DNA of 64,000 bases from Macrocystis pyrifera (Eukaryota; Sar; Phaeophyceae; Laminariales; Laminariaceae), in the NCBI GenBank assembly GCA_031763025.1, contig JASSKH010000021.1:8613358-8677357 (forward strand), given 5' to 3'. Every line of letters begins with the position of its first letter. The first letter of the stretch is position 1. Below, one piece after another: positions 20,301 through 32,289 of this stretch. Position numbers and translations under genes: made by a program. Under the pieces are notes generated by a model. It was not told the DNA's origin and ran no database searches. It saw only the letters and a list, made by a program, of their open reading frames with translations.

Positions 20301-21152
20301 ACCGAATAGTATATAGTAGATGTTCTGTGTGCTATGTCAGGCGTGAACAGCAGCACTGCGTGTGTGTTTTGTTTACAGCAGTATGGCACTACTTCTCGAA
20401 GACACCGCACCACCTTTTTCATCGCCGTTATGAGAAAGAACACGCTGTACCCACCCCAGACGATTTTCGGATCTGATTTCCTCCAAAAAAGTAAGGTGTC
20501 GTCGTTGGAAATATTCCGTCGCGAAAGATTCCGTCGCGAGATCTTTCCATATGGGCGCATCGCTCGGCGTTTGCGTTCTTCTTCCAGTTATCGAGTAAAC
20601 AAGCTCGGAAACTCGTCTGAGGGGTAGTGTTATCTTATCATACGTGTTGTTCAAGTTACCAACTCTCTGCCCGACTGCTGTACCTACCTGTGATTCTACG
20701 CTGTGCTCACAGTTCCCATGTGCGGCCAATCGGGAATCGGGAACAATCGTTTTGGGGAGCGCTGAGCGCTACATTATTACTGCCCCAAATCTCTACTCGT
20801 ACGTACACGAGTACTCAATCGAAACTGTTGCTATCATGCGTCATGTGTCAACGATGTGTGTGTGCTGCTGTGCTGCCAGGTAGATGGTGGGGTGAACGGT
20901 AGGGTGGCTCAGGCACAGGAGGCGGGGCGAGAGGTCCGACATACAACAACAATCAACCCGCGGATCAATGTGAAAAAAAAAATGACTTTTTACGGTTATT
21001 AAAACGCCTTAATATTTGGAAAACTGGGCGCGCAAAAAAAAATGTTACCAAACTACAACCTGCAACCGACCTAGTGTGCAACAGCCCGGACATCGTCCAT
21101 CTTTCCCGAGGAAACACAACAACAAAATACTCTTGAAGTGATATCTCCACAG

Positions 21153-21424
21153 CGACGGACATATCGAGCGTGGCAATCGCACTGGCCGTGATGGGCGCTA
21201 CGGTGGCTCAAGGGAGCTCCGTGCGTATGCCGGACGGCGCCAGTAGACTGACGGTGTCCTACATGGGCCGGCCCATGAATATTGTGGCATCTCTACTATT
21301 GGCGCTTATGTCGAATTTGTTCGAGCTGCTACAGCTTATTCGGAGAAGAAATATTCAAGGAGAGAGCAGGCCGGTGCCGCCAGAGGACCACAAGCCTCCC
21401 GTCCGACTGGACAACCTCGCAGAT
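21153..21424 (+). CDS. hydrolase exon 1 (membrane segment)
   Basis: Frame open from an acceptor-like ctccacag at 21145-21152. The first ATG is at 21191 and would give 78 residues in this exon. Coding runs VRMPDGASRLTVSYMGRPMN, then hydrophobic IVASLLLALMSNLFELLQLI, then RRRN and a Pro-rich linker ending LDNLAD|gtgagt, phase 0. Either ATG 21191 is the start or an upstream exon exists. Confidence 0.7.
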
Positions 21425-24400
21425 GTGAGTCGAGCCCACCGAAGCGCACCTCGGGTAGAAGCTGCGTCGAGTTTTATACCAAAGAAAGAAAGTCGCTGCT
21501 TCCGATGGAGCCTCTCTCTCTGTTTCTCATCTTCTTGTTGCCGCGTTCGTTGCTTCTTCAATGATAAAAAGGTTGGTGGCATTTTTTGCCATATACTACG
21601 CCTGTGTGTCTGTAATTATAAGTACCATTTTAATTGTTTTTGAAAATCAAAATGTTTCTTATTTTTACGAACATTTTTAGTAGGAAAACTCGCGCAATAT
21701 TTTTTGTTACGCAGGAGGTACGATTATCTTGTCTGGTCATGTCTTGACCAATATTTTTCTGGAAAAATTGCTGAGACAGACAATAATAATATACCCTCGG
21801 TCCTCTCTTGAAGGAGCTTCAGCGTCGATGGCGCCCGAAGACTTGACCTGCCCGCCTCGTCAGATAAAGTAGCGAGCTCTCCCTGCGCTTCGTCTGCTCC
21901 CTGCGTGTGTCCCGTCTGTTTGGCTCTGTCTGTGTCGGTTGCCGCCGCTCTGCTCTGGTCGAGAGCAGTCGGGGGAGTATTTCGTCAACAAGCGAGGAAA
22001 TTGCATCCATGTGCGGTCCTACCTGCCTCCCACTGCTGACGTACACGACATCAAGGCAGTGGTGCTCTTCTCCCACGGGTGAGCTTGTCCTGCTATTTTA
22101 GATGGGCCGGGCGGTAGGGTTGCAATTTTGGAGGGAAGGCAACGACGGCGACTCGTGGCTGAAGCTTTTGTTGGTTTGGCTTATTTTTGGCTTGTGGTGG
22201 TGTTGGCGGCGGCTACTGCATGGGCTTGGTCGGTCGAGTCACGAAAATGGCGGTCACATGCATGTACAGCAGTATGACGGCTCGTGTTTTTTTTTTCCCC
22301 GCGTACCTGGTACATGTATGTTTTTTTACTTGTGCGTACTATTGTAATATTAAATAATAGACAAAATTTAGTGAACACTTGTCATGTAGTATTAAATAGA
22401 AAAAAGCACAGCAGTACTTGTTGTACATCCACGTGTTATCCGTACGTACGTATGTACTCACGTGTATTCCTGGCACCAAGTTGTCCCGCAATATAAGTAA
22501 CATTTAATCATAATATTGATATTGTAACGATTCTTATATATGGGGATATGTCATACTATTAATAGTATGTACATACCGAGTAACAAGTGCCATTGTTGTG
22601 GTACGTACGCACACGCAAGAATTTGTTGACCAAGAAAAAGTGTCGAAAATAGGCGACGATTTTGTCATACGGTTTTATCGAACACACTCGATCAGGAAGC
22701 CCGGGCTGCTTGGGTGTATCACATCGTCGTCCCCGGTGGCTTGGCAGGTGGTCCGCGAGCCTGTCAAGATCAATTTCGTGAGTTCGAGTCTCACCGAGTG
22801 CATGCTCATAGGGATTTTTTCTTGCACTAAAAATTGATAAGCGGAAAGCGCGAAAGCGTGAGTTGGCTACATTCGATGAAAATCGACGAGCAGTGGGAAT
22901 GCTGAACCCTATGCGCGATAAAAACTAAAGGCACGTACCGGGGGGGAGAAGGGACGACACCTGTGACCACGGCTTGTCCAGAAGATCGTCGAGGGTAAAA
23001 CCTCCTACGAGTAGCCTGGAAAGTAAAAGTGATGATTAAACAAAAAAAAAAAAAATCACATCGTAAGGCACGCGTTGGGAACTGCAATGTGAAGGACTGC
23101 TGCTCCTGCTCCTGCTGCTGCTCCTGCTGCTGCTCCTGCTGCTGCTCCTGCTGCTGCTCCTGCTGCTGCTCCTGCTAATGCTCCTGCTAATGCTCCTGCT
23201 GCACGATCTTCCTACGTACAAGCTCAACACACAACAAGCTTTTGAGAGATTATTGGCAAAGCTTGAGAGATTGTGAACTCGACTCGTCGGTTTTCGAAAA
23301 ACCATATCTTTACTTGGAATTAGTGTGGTAACTTCCTTTTGTAAAGTATTTTGCACGCGCTGTGTTCATACACTCCTGTCTGCGTACGAACGCACATGAT
23401 GCAAAAATAATTTCGATAATGAAAGATGAAGATGTCTATTATCTGATTATACAGCAGCAGTACTGAGCAGGGATATCGATATAATTTGCTGTTGCGCTTT
23501 TGCGCTGGCACAAAACAGCAGTTTGATCAAAAGCAGTAGTAATGGACCAACCTTGATAGTAGATCTTCCTGGGGTAGCTAACTAGGCACTCTGATTGGCT
23601 AGGGGTATGTTTTACGCGGCTCAATCAACTTTCGCGTCTTTCCCAGCCACAGCATCCCGAGCCATCCCGAGTCAACCTATATTAGAGTCTTCCCAAGCTC
23701 AGCATCCACGCCGGGCGAGCCAACCTAGAGTCTAAACAAGCACAGCATCCCAGCACTGACCACTGGCATAGGGTTCGGGTTCGGGTTCGGGTTCGGGTTC
23801 GGGTTCGGGTCGGAGGGTCGGCTTAAGGCGTCCAACACAAAACCCCCATAAAGATCTACTATCAAGGTCTGTCCACCCCTCATCAAAAGTCAAAATAGCC
23901 GTTTTCCGCAAACAGCCGCGGAGGGCACTAGTTGCGCGCAGGGCAACACGCGATTTTCGGCGCGCAACTTTTTTGGTCCCAGGCCCTACAAATTGTTGCG
24001 GCCTTTTTTGTTCGCCGTCCAGCTACGTACAAGTAGGCGTTTTTTTTTTGGCAACACTCACTGTACTGTTTTTCTAATTCGCCTTTTTAGCGATTTTTTT
24101 TTTCGAGCCCCCCTTTTTGGATTCGGCGGAGGCGATTTAAAAAATAATCATACTGGTAGGGGCCCTTTTTCTATTCGCCTGTAGTATGCAGAGCAAAAGA
24201 AAATCGGGTGCTAATCCCGATACACGCCTTTTCGAGGTTCGGCAGGCGTTTAAACGCACTTTGTTGCATGGTTTTCGGGCATAGGTTCGCGCTTATATCG
24301 CAATTTTTTGGCGTCCGGCGGCCCTTGCGTCGCTCGCAACAGCCACCGGACCACTGATCATACCCCTGGTACTTGCTTACTGTAGTGCTGGCAGGTAGTG

Positions 24401-27400
24401 CTTCTTGCTGCCTGTCTTATCTGGCTGATCTCGTGGTTGGGTCCCTGCTCTTGCCTATTGTGTGTCTGTCGATGTCAATGTATTTTCATGGTTGAAGCGG
24501 CTAGCGGCAAGTATTGAGGTCGACCGACCAACCAACAAGCACTCTCCATGCTCTACATGCATATCGATTTTATGGCTGTGGGTTCGTGTCCTCATGTGCT
24601 GCATGTCTCGTATCTCGTAACATATCGATATGACAAACAAGGAGGTGTTGGGTCGAGCACCCGAGGGAGAGCCTGACTTCATCAATAAATTTTCGGCAGC
24701 AGATGCAAGCTTCAAAAGCAGATGCAATCGTAATTCGTAACAGCAGTTAAACTGCTGTTGCCGTACGTAGCGCACTATTGATACGATCTGCGGTACATAA
24801 GTAAAAAAAGCTGTAACCCTGTAATTTCATGATTTCTTCTGTAATAAAAACCTAAAAAAAGACCACGACCCACGACAGCACACAGCAATAAGATGGACCT
24901 GCATGGCGATGCATGTTGATACGCTATAAAGAGCCAAGAGCATAGCTGTGTAGCATGTGTTGTACCTGGTAGCAAATATGTTGTACCCGAGGATACGTTT
25001 TTTTACGTCTGATTGATACGCGTGTGCATATCTATTATAATACCAGGGACTAGGTACGTGTTGCAGCGTTGCAGCCGTTCGAGTAGGTAGCCCCTAAGCT
25101 TTAATCTTTAATCGTATCTGGAGGCTCATTGTTTCTTACCAGGTATTTTCTTATTTGGGTCAGTAGTGGGCAAAAATGTTGGGCCGAAATTTGACTTGTT
25201 GCTTAAGCGTTTTCGCCTTTGCTGAGAGGTCCCACTTTTATTGAATAATACCTACCCAGGTACTAATAATACTGCAGCTACCATCGTAGTAAATACGTAG
25301 TAAATAGTTGTATACTGGTGTACCACTAACAAGTACTGGCATATATTAATAGTAGTAGTATTGCCCTGTGATAATGCTGTGTAAATCGTAAAACACATGA
25401 TACATGATACACACTCTGTACCTGGTTTACCAGTGCAGGTACCAGGCATCATACATTGTACCACCAGTACGAGCTTGTTCGTACACTCCGTATATTGACT
25501 CCATAGCTTTGCTTTGCTTTGTAGATGGATATTGCTGAAGTCTCATTGCATTGGTGGGTAGATCTATGCTACAGCAGTACGGCAGTAGAACTACTATTAA
25601 TAGTAGTATAGGTATCTACGAGGTAGAGCTGCAAGTTCAACAACAACTTCATACATACGACCCGGTATTTCAGTTCAGTATTATTATTAATAATAGTAGT
25701 AACAATAGTTTCACAGCTCACAGCCGTATCGATTTATTTCATACGAGTATGATGTGCGAGTATGCGAGTACTTAGACCAGGCACGTACTATTCTGCCGTA
25801 CGATAATAAGTACCAGGTGCCAGGTATGGTATGCGTGTGTGTGTGTGTTCTTCACATTAAACCGTTCTTCTACTCGTCGACATCCAGCAAGCCGAGTGTC
25901 CGTGCTGATGCTTCACCCTAGAAAGATACGAGCTCTGTGGTCACAGACTACGACACAGAGATAACACACCGTAATGCATTAATAGCCTACGTAATACCAT
26001 GCCTTCGCACTAGGTGCGGCCGACACAACATACATACATACGCCAGCAACCAAAATACACCATAAAGAAAGAGAAGCAACGAAAAAACCAAACCGAAAAA
26101 GAACAAGAAAAAGAAAAAGAAAAGGAGAAGAATCCCAAGTATGGTATGGTATAATCTTCAGATAAGTTGAGTATCAACTATTTAATCAGTCGGACTCTGA
26201 CGTATTTCATAAATTTATAAAATCTTGAGATACAATTACATAAGAATTACATAATTACATAATTGCATAGAAGCAAGTATTTTGATCTATTATTGTCAAT
26301 AATAGTGCGTGGTACGAGTAGCCGTGACTCGCCAGGCTTGTTTGCTGCGGGGTGCGCATTTCCCCATGATATGATGCATGATATCACTCCTCCAGAGAGG
26401 GAGCGCAGAGAGCTGAGCGCCGAGTAAGGGAGGGGTTTAATACATACCAGGTACCTGGTACCTGGTACTGATGCAAGATGCAGTACAACTCGTGGCTCGT
26501 GTGGCATATCCCAAACCATCCATGCATTGCCATGGCCATCGCCATCGACTGCTGTGCCAGTACGCCAATACCACTGACGAGTTTTTTTTTCATCGTAGAA
26601 ATAAATACCTGGTAGTGCACTCGTAGTAGATTTGCTTTTTGTAAAATGAGGCCAAATGGCGCCAGTGGACTATGGAGAGTGAACTACTATTAATAGTGGA
26701 AGTCGGTTAGTTGGCCAGCCAACTGTCGATAATTACTGCCCGGTAAGTCCAGCCAGCTCACCGCCCTGCCTTTTGATGATCTGAAATATACACCTCCTGT
26801 ACCAGGCAGATATTTTGAAGATCGAGATCTTTCAGGGAGATAGATATAGTCGTCATCTATACCAGGTATCTGGTACGATCTTTCAGGCAGATATGTCCGT
26901 TATTGTTATATTAATATTTGCTGAGTGGGGGTCTCTATTTAATTATTTATAGAATAAAATAACAGATGATTACTTTTAGGAGAAAGAGAAATAAATAACA
27001 TGTTGTAGTGGTAATAAAATGGCCCACATAGCAAGAAAACAGTAAAATAAATCGGCCCCTAGGACCAAGAAGAAAAACAATTAGATGTAAGACCTGTGCC
27101 AATGGAAACGCGAAGTCCAAAAGTTTCTTTCAAAAATGTTGCTTTAAAAAATCAGCCGAAAACATCCTCGTACCGCCGCTGTGGGAAAAAACTGAAAAAA
27201 GTTTGATTTCTTTTTCTAACGGCTGCAGGCGGCGCAATTTGTTTTTCTCGTTGCAAATTGTCAACACGCTGATAAAAATCAGCTCGTGCGACGATAGCCG
27301 CTCGATCTCGATATAGACTCAACCCACGACCAACCCGCTTGGTGTCGGGCAAGGCCAACTATATATGACGGCCTCCAAGATATCAGGTGGATCCATGCTC

Positions 27401-30400
27401 TAGGGGGCGAGAGCTTGCCGGCGGCGTCCTACGGTATCCTCCCAAATCTGACAAAACGAAAAAAGCCTGCTTTTTGTCATTCGAGACGAATCGAGAAATT
27501 TCGTCTTCTGTTTTGTGCACACGAGCGGCTTCTTTTTTTTTTATCGTACGCCTGGCCAGCGCCCGCCACCCTTCACTGGCCATTGTGTGAACACGGTGAC
27601 CTTACAGTAGGGTGGGTCGGAGCCCCTAACGAGCGCACCCCGTTCAAAATTCATGACGCAGTCGTTGGTTTTGTCGATCGATGTCTGTCGAGGACTCGGA
27701 ATCTCGCCGCTTCGAACCGAACATCCGCCTGAGTTTTTCTGAAGTCGATCTTGGCCCAAAATCGACCCCTGAATTGTTTTTTTCGGGCTTTTCCAAAAAT
27801 TTGGAACTTTCCGTGTGAAGAAACATGCCCATAGCAAGCTGTACCTGGATTTTTCTGACGGGTGTCCGTGGGATTCAAACTGTTTATGGGAAGTTTGCGT
27901 TTCCATTGGCATAGCTCTTTTTAACTGTTAATACCCAGAATGCTGAGATTTCTGGACGAAAGTAAAAAATGCCTTTTTTTGTTCAAATTTATGTATACTT
28001 GGTTAGTATTCATGTGCAGGAAAGTACGCTTCACAAGCGGTTCTTAGGATGCAGCCCACCCTTCATGCAACTCGCCGAATACCTCACGGCGCTTCGCGCT
28101 TTTGGTGCTTGCAACATCTGCCTGGTCGGTGAAAATCCGACGCGCTCCGTCCCGGCATTATAGATATGCGAGGGTCTATGGTCATACGACTTCGGCCATA
28201 TGCCACAATATTGAGTACCCCCCTCCCTCCTTTATCTGGCACTATAACAAAAAAAGCACGAAGAATAAGATTCGTAGTCGATACCGCCGGTGGGTCGTGA
28301 TCCCACGTCTCTCTGCGTTAGCAGAGTGTTCCTAGTGTTGAACTACGACGGCTAGAGTGTAGGACAGCTCGGGCTGAGACAGCAGCCCGATGACAAGATG
28401 AGACAGGGAGATATGATGAGTGAGAGCCGAGGGGCGAGCAATCATCGTTGCTCCCGCGGCGCTCGGGTCAAAGGACAGTTCAGCGGGGTCTTGCTATGTC
28501 CCGCTGCGGAGAATCCGCTAGGCAGAATAGCCGCCGCTGAGGCTGCGTCACCGGAAGGTGAAGGAGAAGGCTCCGTGGCGAGATCCTGACATGACAAGCT
28601 CCCGAGTTCCCGAGCAAAGTTTCTGGAATAGCTTTCTCGAAGGATGCGGGGGTTTCGACTATATTGGTAGGCGTGTTGGTTCCAGGGACATGGTATCCAC
28701 AAGAACAACTTCTTTTTTTTTTCAAATATTTCTGTATTTTATTTGGTATTAGTATAGTCTACCCCCCCTGTCTGGGTCTAGGGAGTGGGAGCAGGGGGGA
28801 TGTCGGGATTTTTTTTTTTTGTCTGTTACTCTGTATGTACCTCTGCTGGGTTGTGTCGTTCTTTTGTAAAGTACCTGGTACGTATATACCGTAACCCTGG
28901 ACGATTCGAAGCTACCGCTGTAGGTTCGGGCTCTATCACGGAAGACCATAGTTAATAGGACCTATGGTATACACAAAAAGCTATATATTTACCTATTTTT
29001 ACTAGTAATATCCTATTTACTATGGTCCCCCGTGATAGCTTCTGCTGTACGTAGGAACTGCCCCTGTTAATAGACGATTCCAAGATACTGCTGTACGAGC
29101 TCTCGCTAGGGACTTGACTCGCGCTGGTGGATATAGGATGTTTGTACACCTCGCACAGATCATCTACAGATGATTCCCACAGTTCATGATCTAGATTTTT
29201 CAAGGCAGATATATGATCTGTATGATCTAGCTCATGTTGCCGGGTGGGACCCGTATATTCTGCATCATCTACGGTAGCCAAGCACATGTTTTTTTCGTGG
29301 GCTGGAGCTGTACTATGCAGATCCCACACGACGCCTCGCAACGGCAGGCGAGGAACTAGATCATTTTTTCTGTAGATGGTCTACAGATCATGACCTGTGT
29401 GCTTTTTCGGAGGTGTGGATAGTTGTAACTGCTGTGTGCGTTAGCAAAAAAAAAAAAAGTCCAACACGACCAAAGCAGCAGTTGCACATGTCTTAACAGC
29501 AGTAGTTTTTTGTTTTTTTTTTTTTTGTAGAGGGGCGTAGACGGAGATTCGGGCACGCTATACTTTACTGGTAGGCTGGAAAGGAACCCCTAACCTTTTT
29601 CGCCGTCGTAAAATTAGAAGCTCGCTTACGGTGAGCGAGTAGTGATAGTATGCATACTCGTATAATACTCCTCGTACCTCCGCGGCTGCTTGGAATGTGA
29701 CGCTGTTGTGTTCTACTAATATTACGGGGCCCCATAGTAAATCGGACCTACGGTACATATAATACTACACACAAAACCTATATATTTACCTGTTTTTACT
29801 ATTACGGGGGTCCATAGTTAACGGGATCAAATTTTGTTAGTAAAAATAGGCAAATATATAGGTTTTTCTGTACACCATAGGTCCTGTTAACTATGGACCC
29901 CCGTAATAACAACATTTGGTCCTATTTACTATTACTATGGTCCCCCGTAATAGTAGTTTCGTTTTCGTTTTTTCTTTTTTTTTCCCCCCTTTCGTTATTA
30001 TTTTCTTGCCTGCGTCGGTGGGTGGCGAGCCTGTTTTACGGCTGTTTTTCTTGGTGTGCTTTTATTTTCCTTCTGTTTTTTACTTTTTGCTGCAGTTCCC
30101 TTTGCTGCATTTTCCGTCGCAGCCCCTTCCCACGAGAGAGCACCGCTGCGGTGTTTTTTTTTTCGTCGCTTTGGTCGGTCCTTGCCTTTGCTTTCTGTCT
30201 TGCCGCATCAGGTATTTTGTTCCATGTCTTTGGAATTTTCTTCAATGTGTTCTGGCTACGTTTTTAGTTTTTGGTTTGTTTTTTTGCCCTTGGGTTCTTT
30301 CCTTTCGTTCTGTGACGTTAGGGGTTGGTACGAAAATGCCGCGAAATTGAGTAGGCAGCGCCACACACCCGTTACATGATTGGCGTTCGCGTTCGAGGGG

Positions 30401-32239
30401 AGGGGCAGGCGGGGGGGGGGGGGGGGGGGGACAGTCGTTGGAAAATCGTGGTTGACGGAAGCAGGAAGGAGACGGCAGACAGGGCAGCAAGGTACCAGTC
30501 CGACCATTACGGGTGGGCCATAGTAATAAGACCTGTCATCTTACATACACAAAAACCCACATATTCCAATATTTGTTACTGTTGCGGGGGATCACAGTTA
30601 ATAGGACCAAATATTGTTAGTAATTATAGGTAAATATGTAGGTTTTTTGTGTGTACCGCAGGTCCTATTTACTGTGGTTCCCCCGTAGTAAGCGTATTTG
30701 GTCCTGGTAGGTCGAATCCGTCTATGCTATTACGGGGGACCATAGTGAATAGGACCTGCGGTACGCACAAAAACCAGTGTGTTTACCTATTTTTACCAAC
30801 AATATCTGGTCGTATTTACTGTGGACCCCCGTAAATAGTCGCACCACAAAGTTGCTGCCGCTGCTTGGAGGGCGCTTTGTTGTGCTTCGGTTTGCCTTGC
30901 CCTTCCCTTCCGCTCTCAGTCTTTTACCCTCGTATTTACTAGTTGTTGCATTGTTTGGTTGTTTTTTTTTTTTTTTTGTGTGTGTTGTGTTGTCTGTCGC
31001 ACTTTCCAGGGGGGAGGCACGACACTTTTAGTACTTTTTTTTGTGCGTTTTCCGATTTTGTTTTGTTTTTCTTTGGTTTCTTTTCGAATTTTTCTCTCTT
31101 TCAACGCATGCTACAGCAGTAGAATGTGTACGTCGCGCCTGTCGTATCCAGTACATGGCATGGCATTGTTTTGTCTATTGTCTACTCTGCTCTGCTTACT
31201 GCTTAACGATGTAGTAACAGCAGTATCTCTGTGGCGTAGTTTTGTGACCACATAACTTTTCTACGTGTCTTGTTTCTAGATTTGACAAAAATCGGCACGG
31301 ACACTGAATGGTTGTGCTGGATGTCGACGGGTAGAGATGACGGTTTTAACCCTTTTGGAACTGCAGTAGTCCCGTTTTGGGGACAAACTACTTGGAATTA
31401 GACTGGTCTGTCCCCAAAACGGGACTGCAGTGCTAAAATGTTTAATGTAATTAAGTTGATTAAGGACACACATAGCTGTGATGAGAAGGGCAGGCATCAG
31501 AAAGACATGCCGACGAGCTGTGGGAATAGCCGATTCCTATTATTACGGGGGTCTATATTTAACAGGACCTATGGCATACATAAAAATTTAGGCATTTTTA
31601 CTAACAATATTTGGTCCTGTTTACTATGGTCCCCCGTAATAGCGACAACGATCAAGGCAAGGCAAGGCAAGGCAAGGCAAGTGCGGGGAGTGAATGACAG
31701 GTCTATGGTGTATAGACAAGCAGCATCCCTGAGTGACCGAGCGCAGTTAGCGCCAAACTCCCCACTGCTATCTGTTCGCCCTTCTACGCCCCGCGACTTA
31801 TTCCCCCCCCCCCTTCTCCGCCTCCGTCTCGAAAGGGATGCGTGGTCAATGGTCGAGTAACTAAGGCAAGCAACAAATGAGTACTCCCCCCCCCCCCCTT
31901 CTCCCCCTCCCCCCCCCCCCCTCCCCCCCCCCCCCTTCTCCCCCTCCTCCCCCCCCCCCTCCCCCCTCCCCCCCCCTCCTCCTCCCCCCCTCCCTCCCTC
32001 CCTCCCTCCCTCCTGTTGTGTTTTTATCGCTTCGGATGCTTAGTTACGGGAGTCATTGCAATTCTCCGAGTAAGCACAAGATGGGGCTAGCGATGCCGGA
32101 ACAAGGTGTGTGTATGTTTCAGATGGATCTCGAGGGCCATGGCTACTCCCAGGGCGAGCGCGCGTACATAGAAGACTACACGCATTGGGTGGACGACTTC
32201 CGCCAGGTGGGTGGGGGGATAGCGGAAGGGGGGGGGATA

Positions 32240-32289
<50 letters not shown>

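Larger units (their letters stand above)
19206..21152. other. intergenic stretch before the hydrolase gene
   Basis: Holds a ~64-bp duplicated unit (19590-19715) and a ~185-bp tandem duplication (19955-20300). The remainder (20300-21150) has open frames but no recognisable protein. The hydrolase promoter should lie here, but I see no distinctive element. Confidence 0.4.
22079..32043 (+). other. hydrolase intron 2, ~10 kb, repeat-rich
   Basis: A single 9,965-bp intron joining phase-matched exons. It contains the SINE-like element at 22735-23055, a GGGTTC array, an AT-rich low-complexity area at 24.4-27 kb with many TACC(A/T)GGTA motifs, a poly-C SINE copy (28035-28230), a tRNA-like fold (28282-28352), about eight palindromic MITEs (28.9-31.6 kb), an HP90 hairpin and a LINE tail whose C-tract abuts exon 3. 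Open frames at 27387-27732, 29893-30379 and 30777-31255 are T-rich or short and match nothing I recognise. Confidence 0.6.

Noticed and set aside
20334-20902. overlapping plus frames of 79-97 codons before the hydrolase
   Set aside because: No recognisable domain, no phase-compatible splice sites to exon 1 and repeat-derived edges.
22684-22808. tRNA gene with intron
   Set aside because: The T-arm is perfect and a 6-bp outer stem exists, but the D-arm and anticodon arm do not fold at any allowed spacing. Treated as a SINE head.
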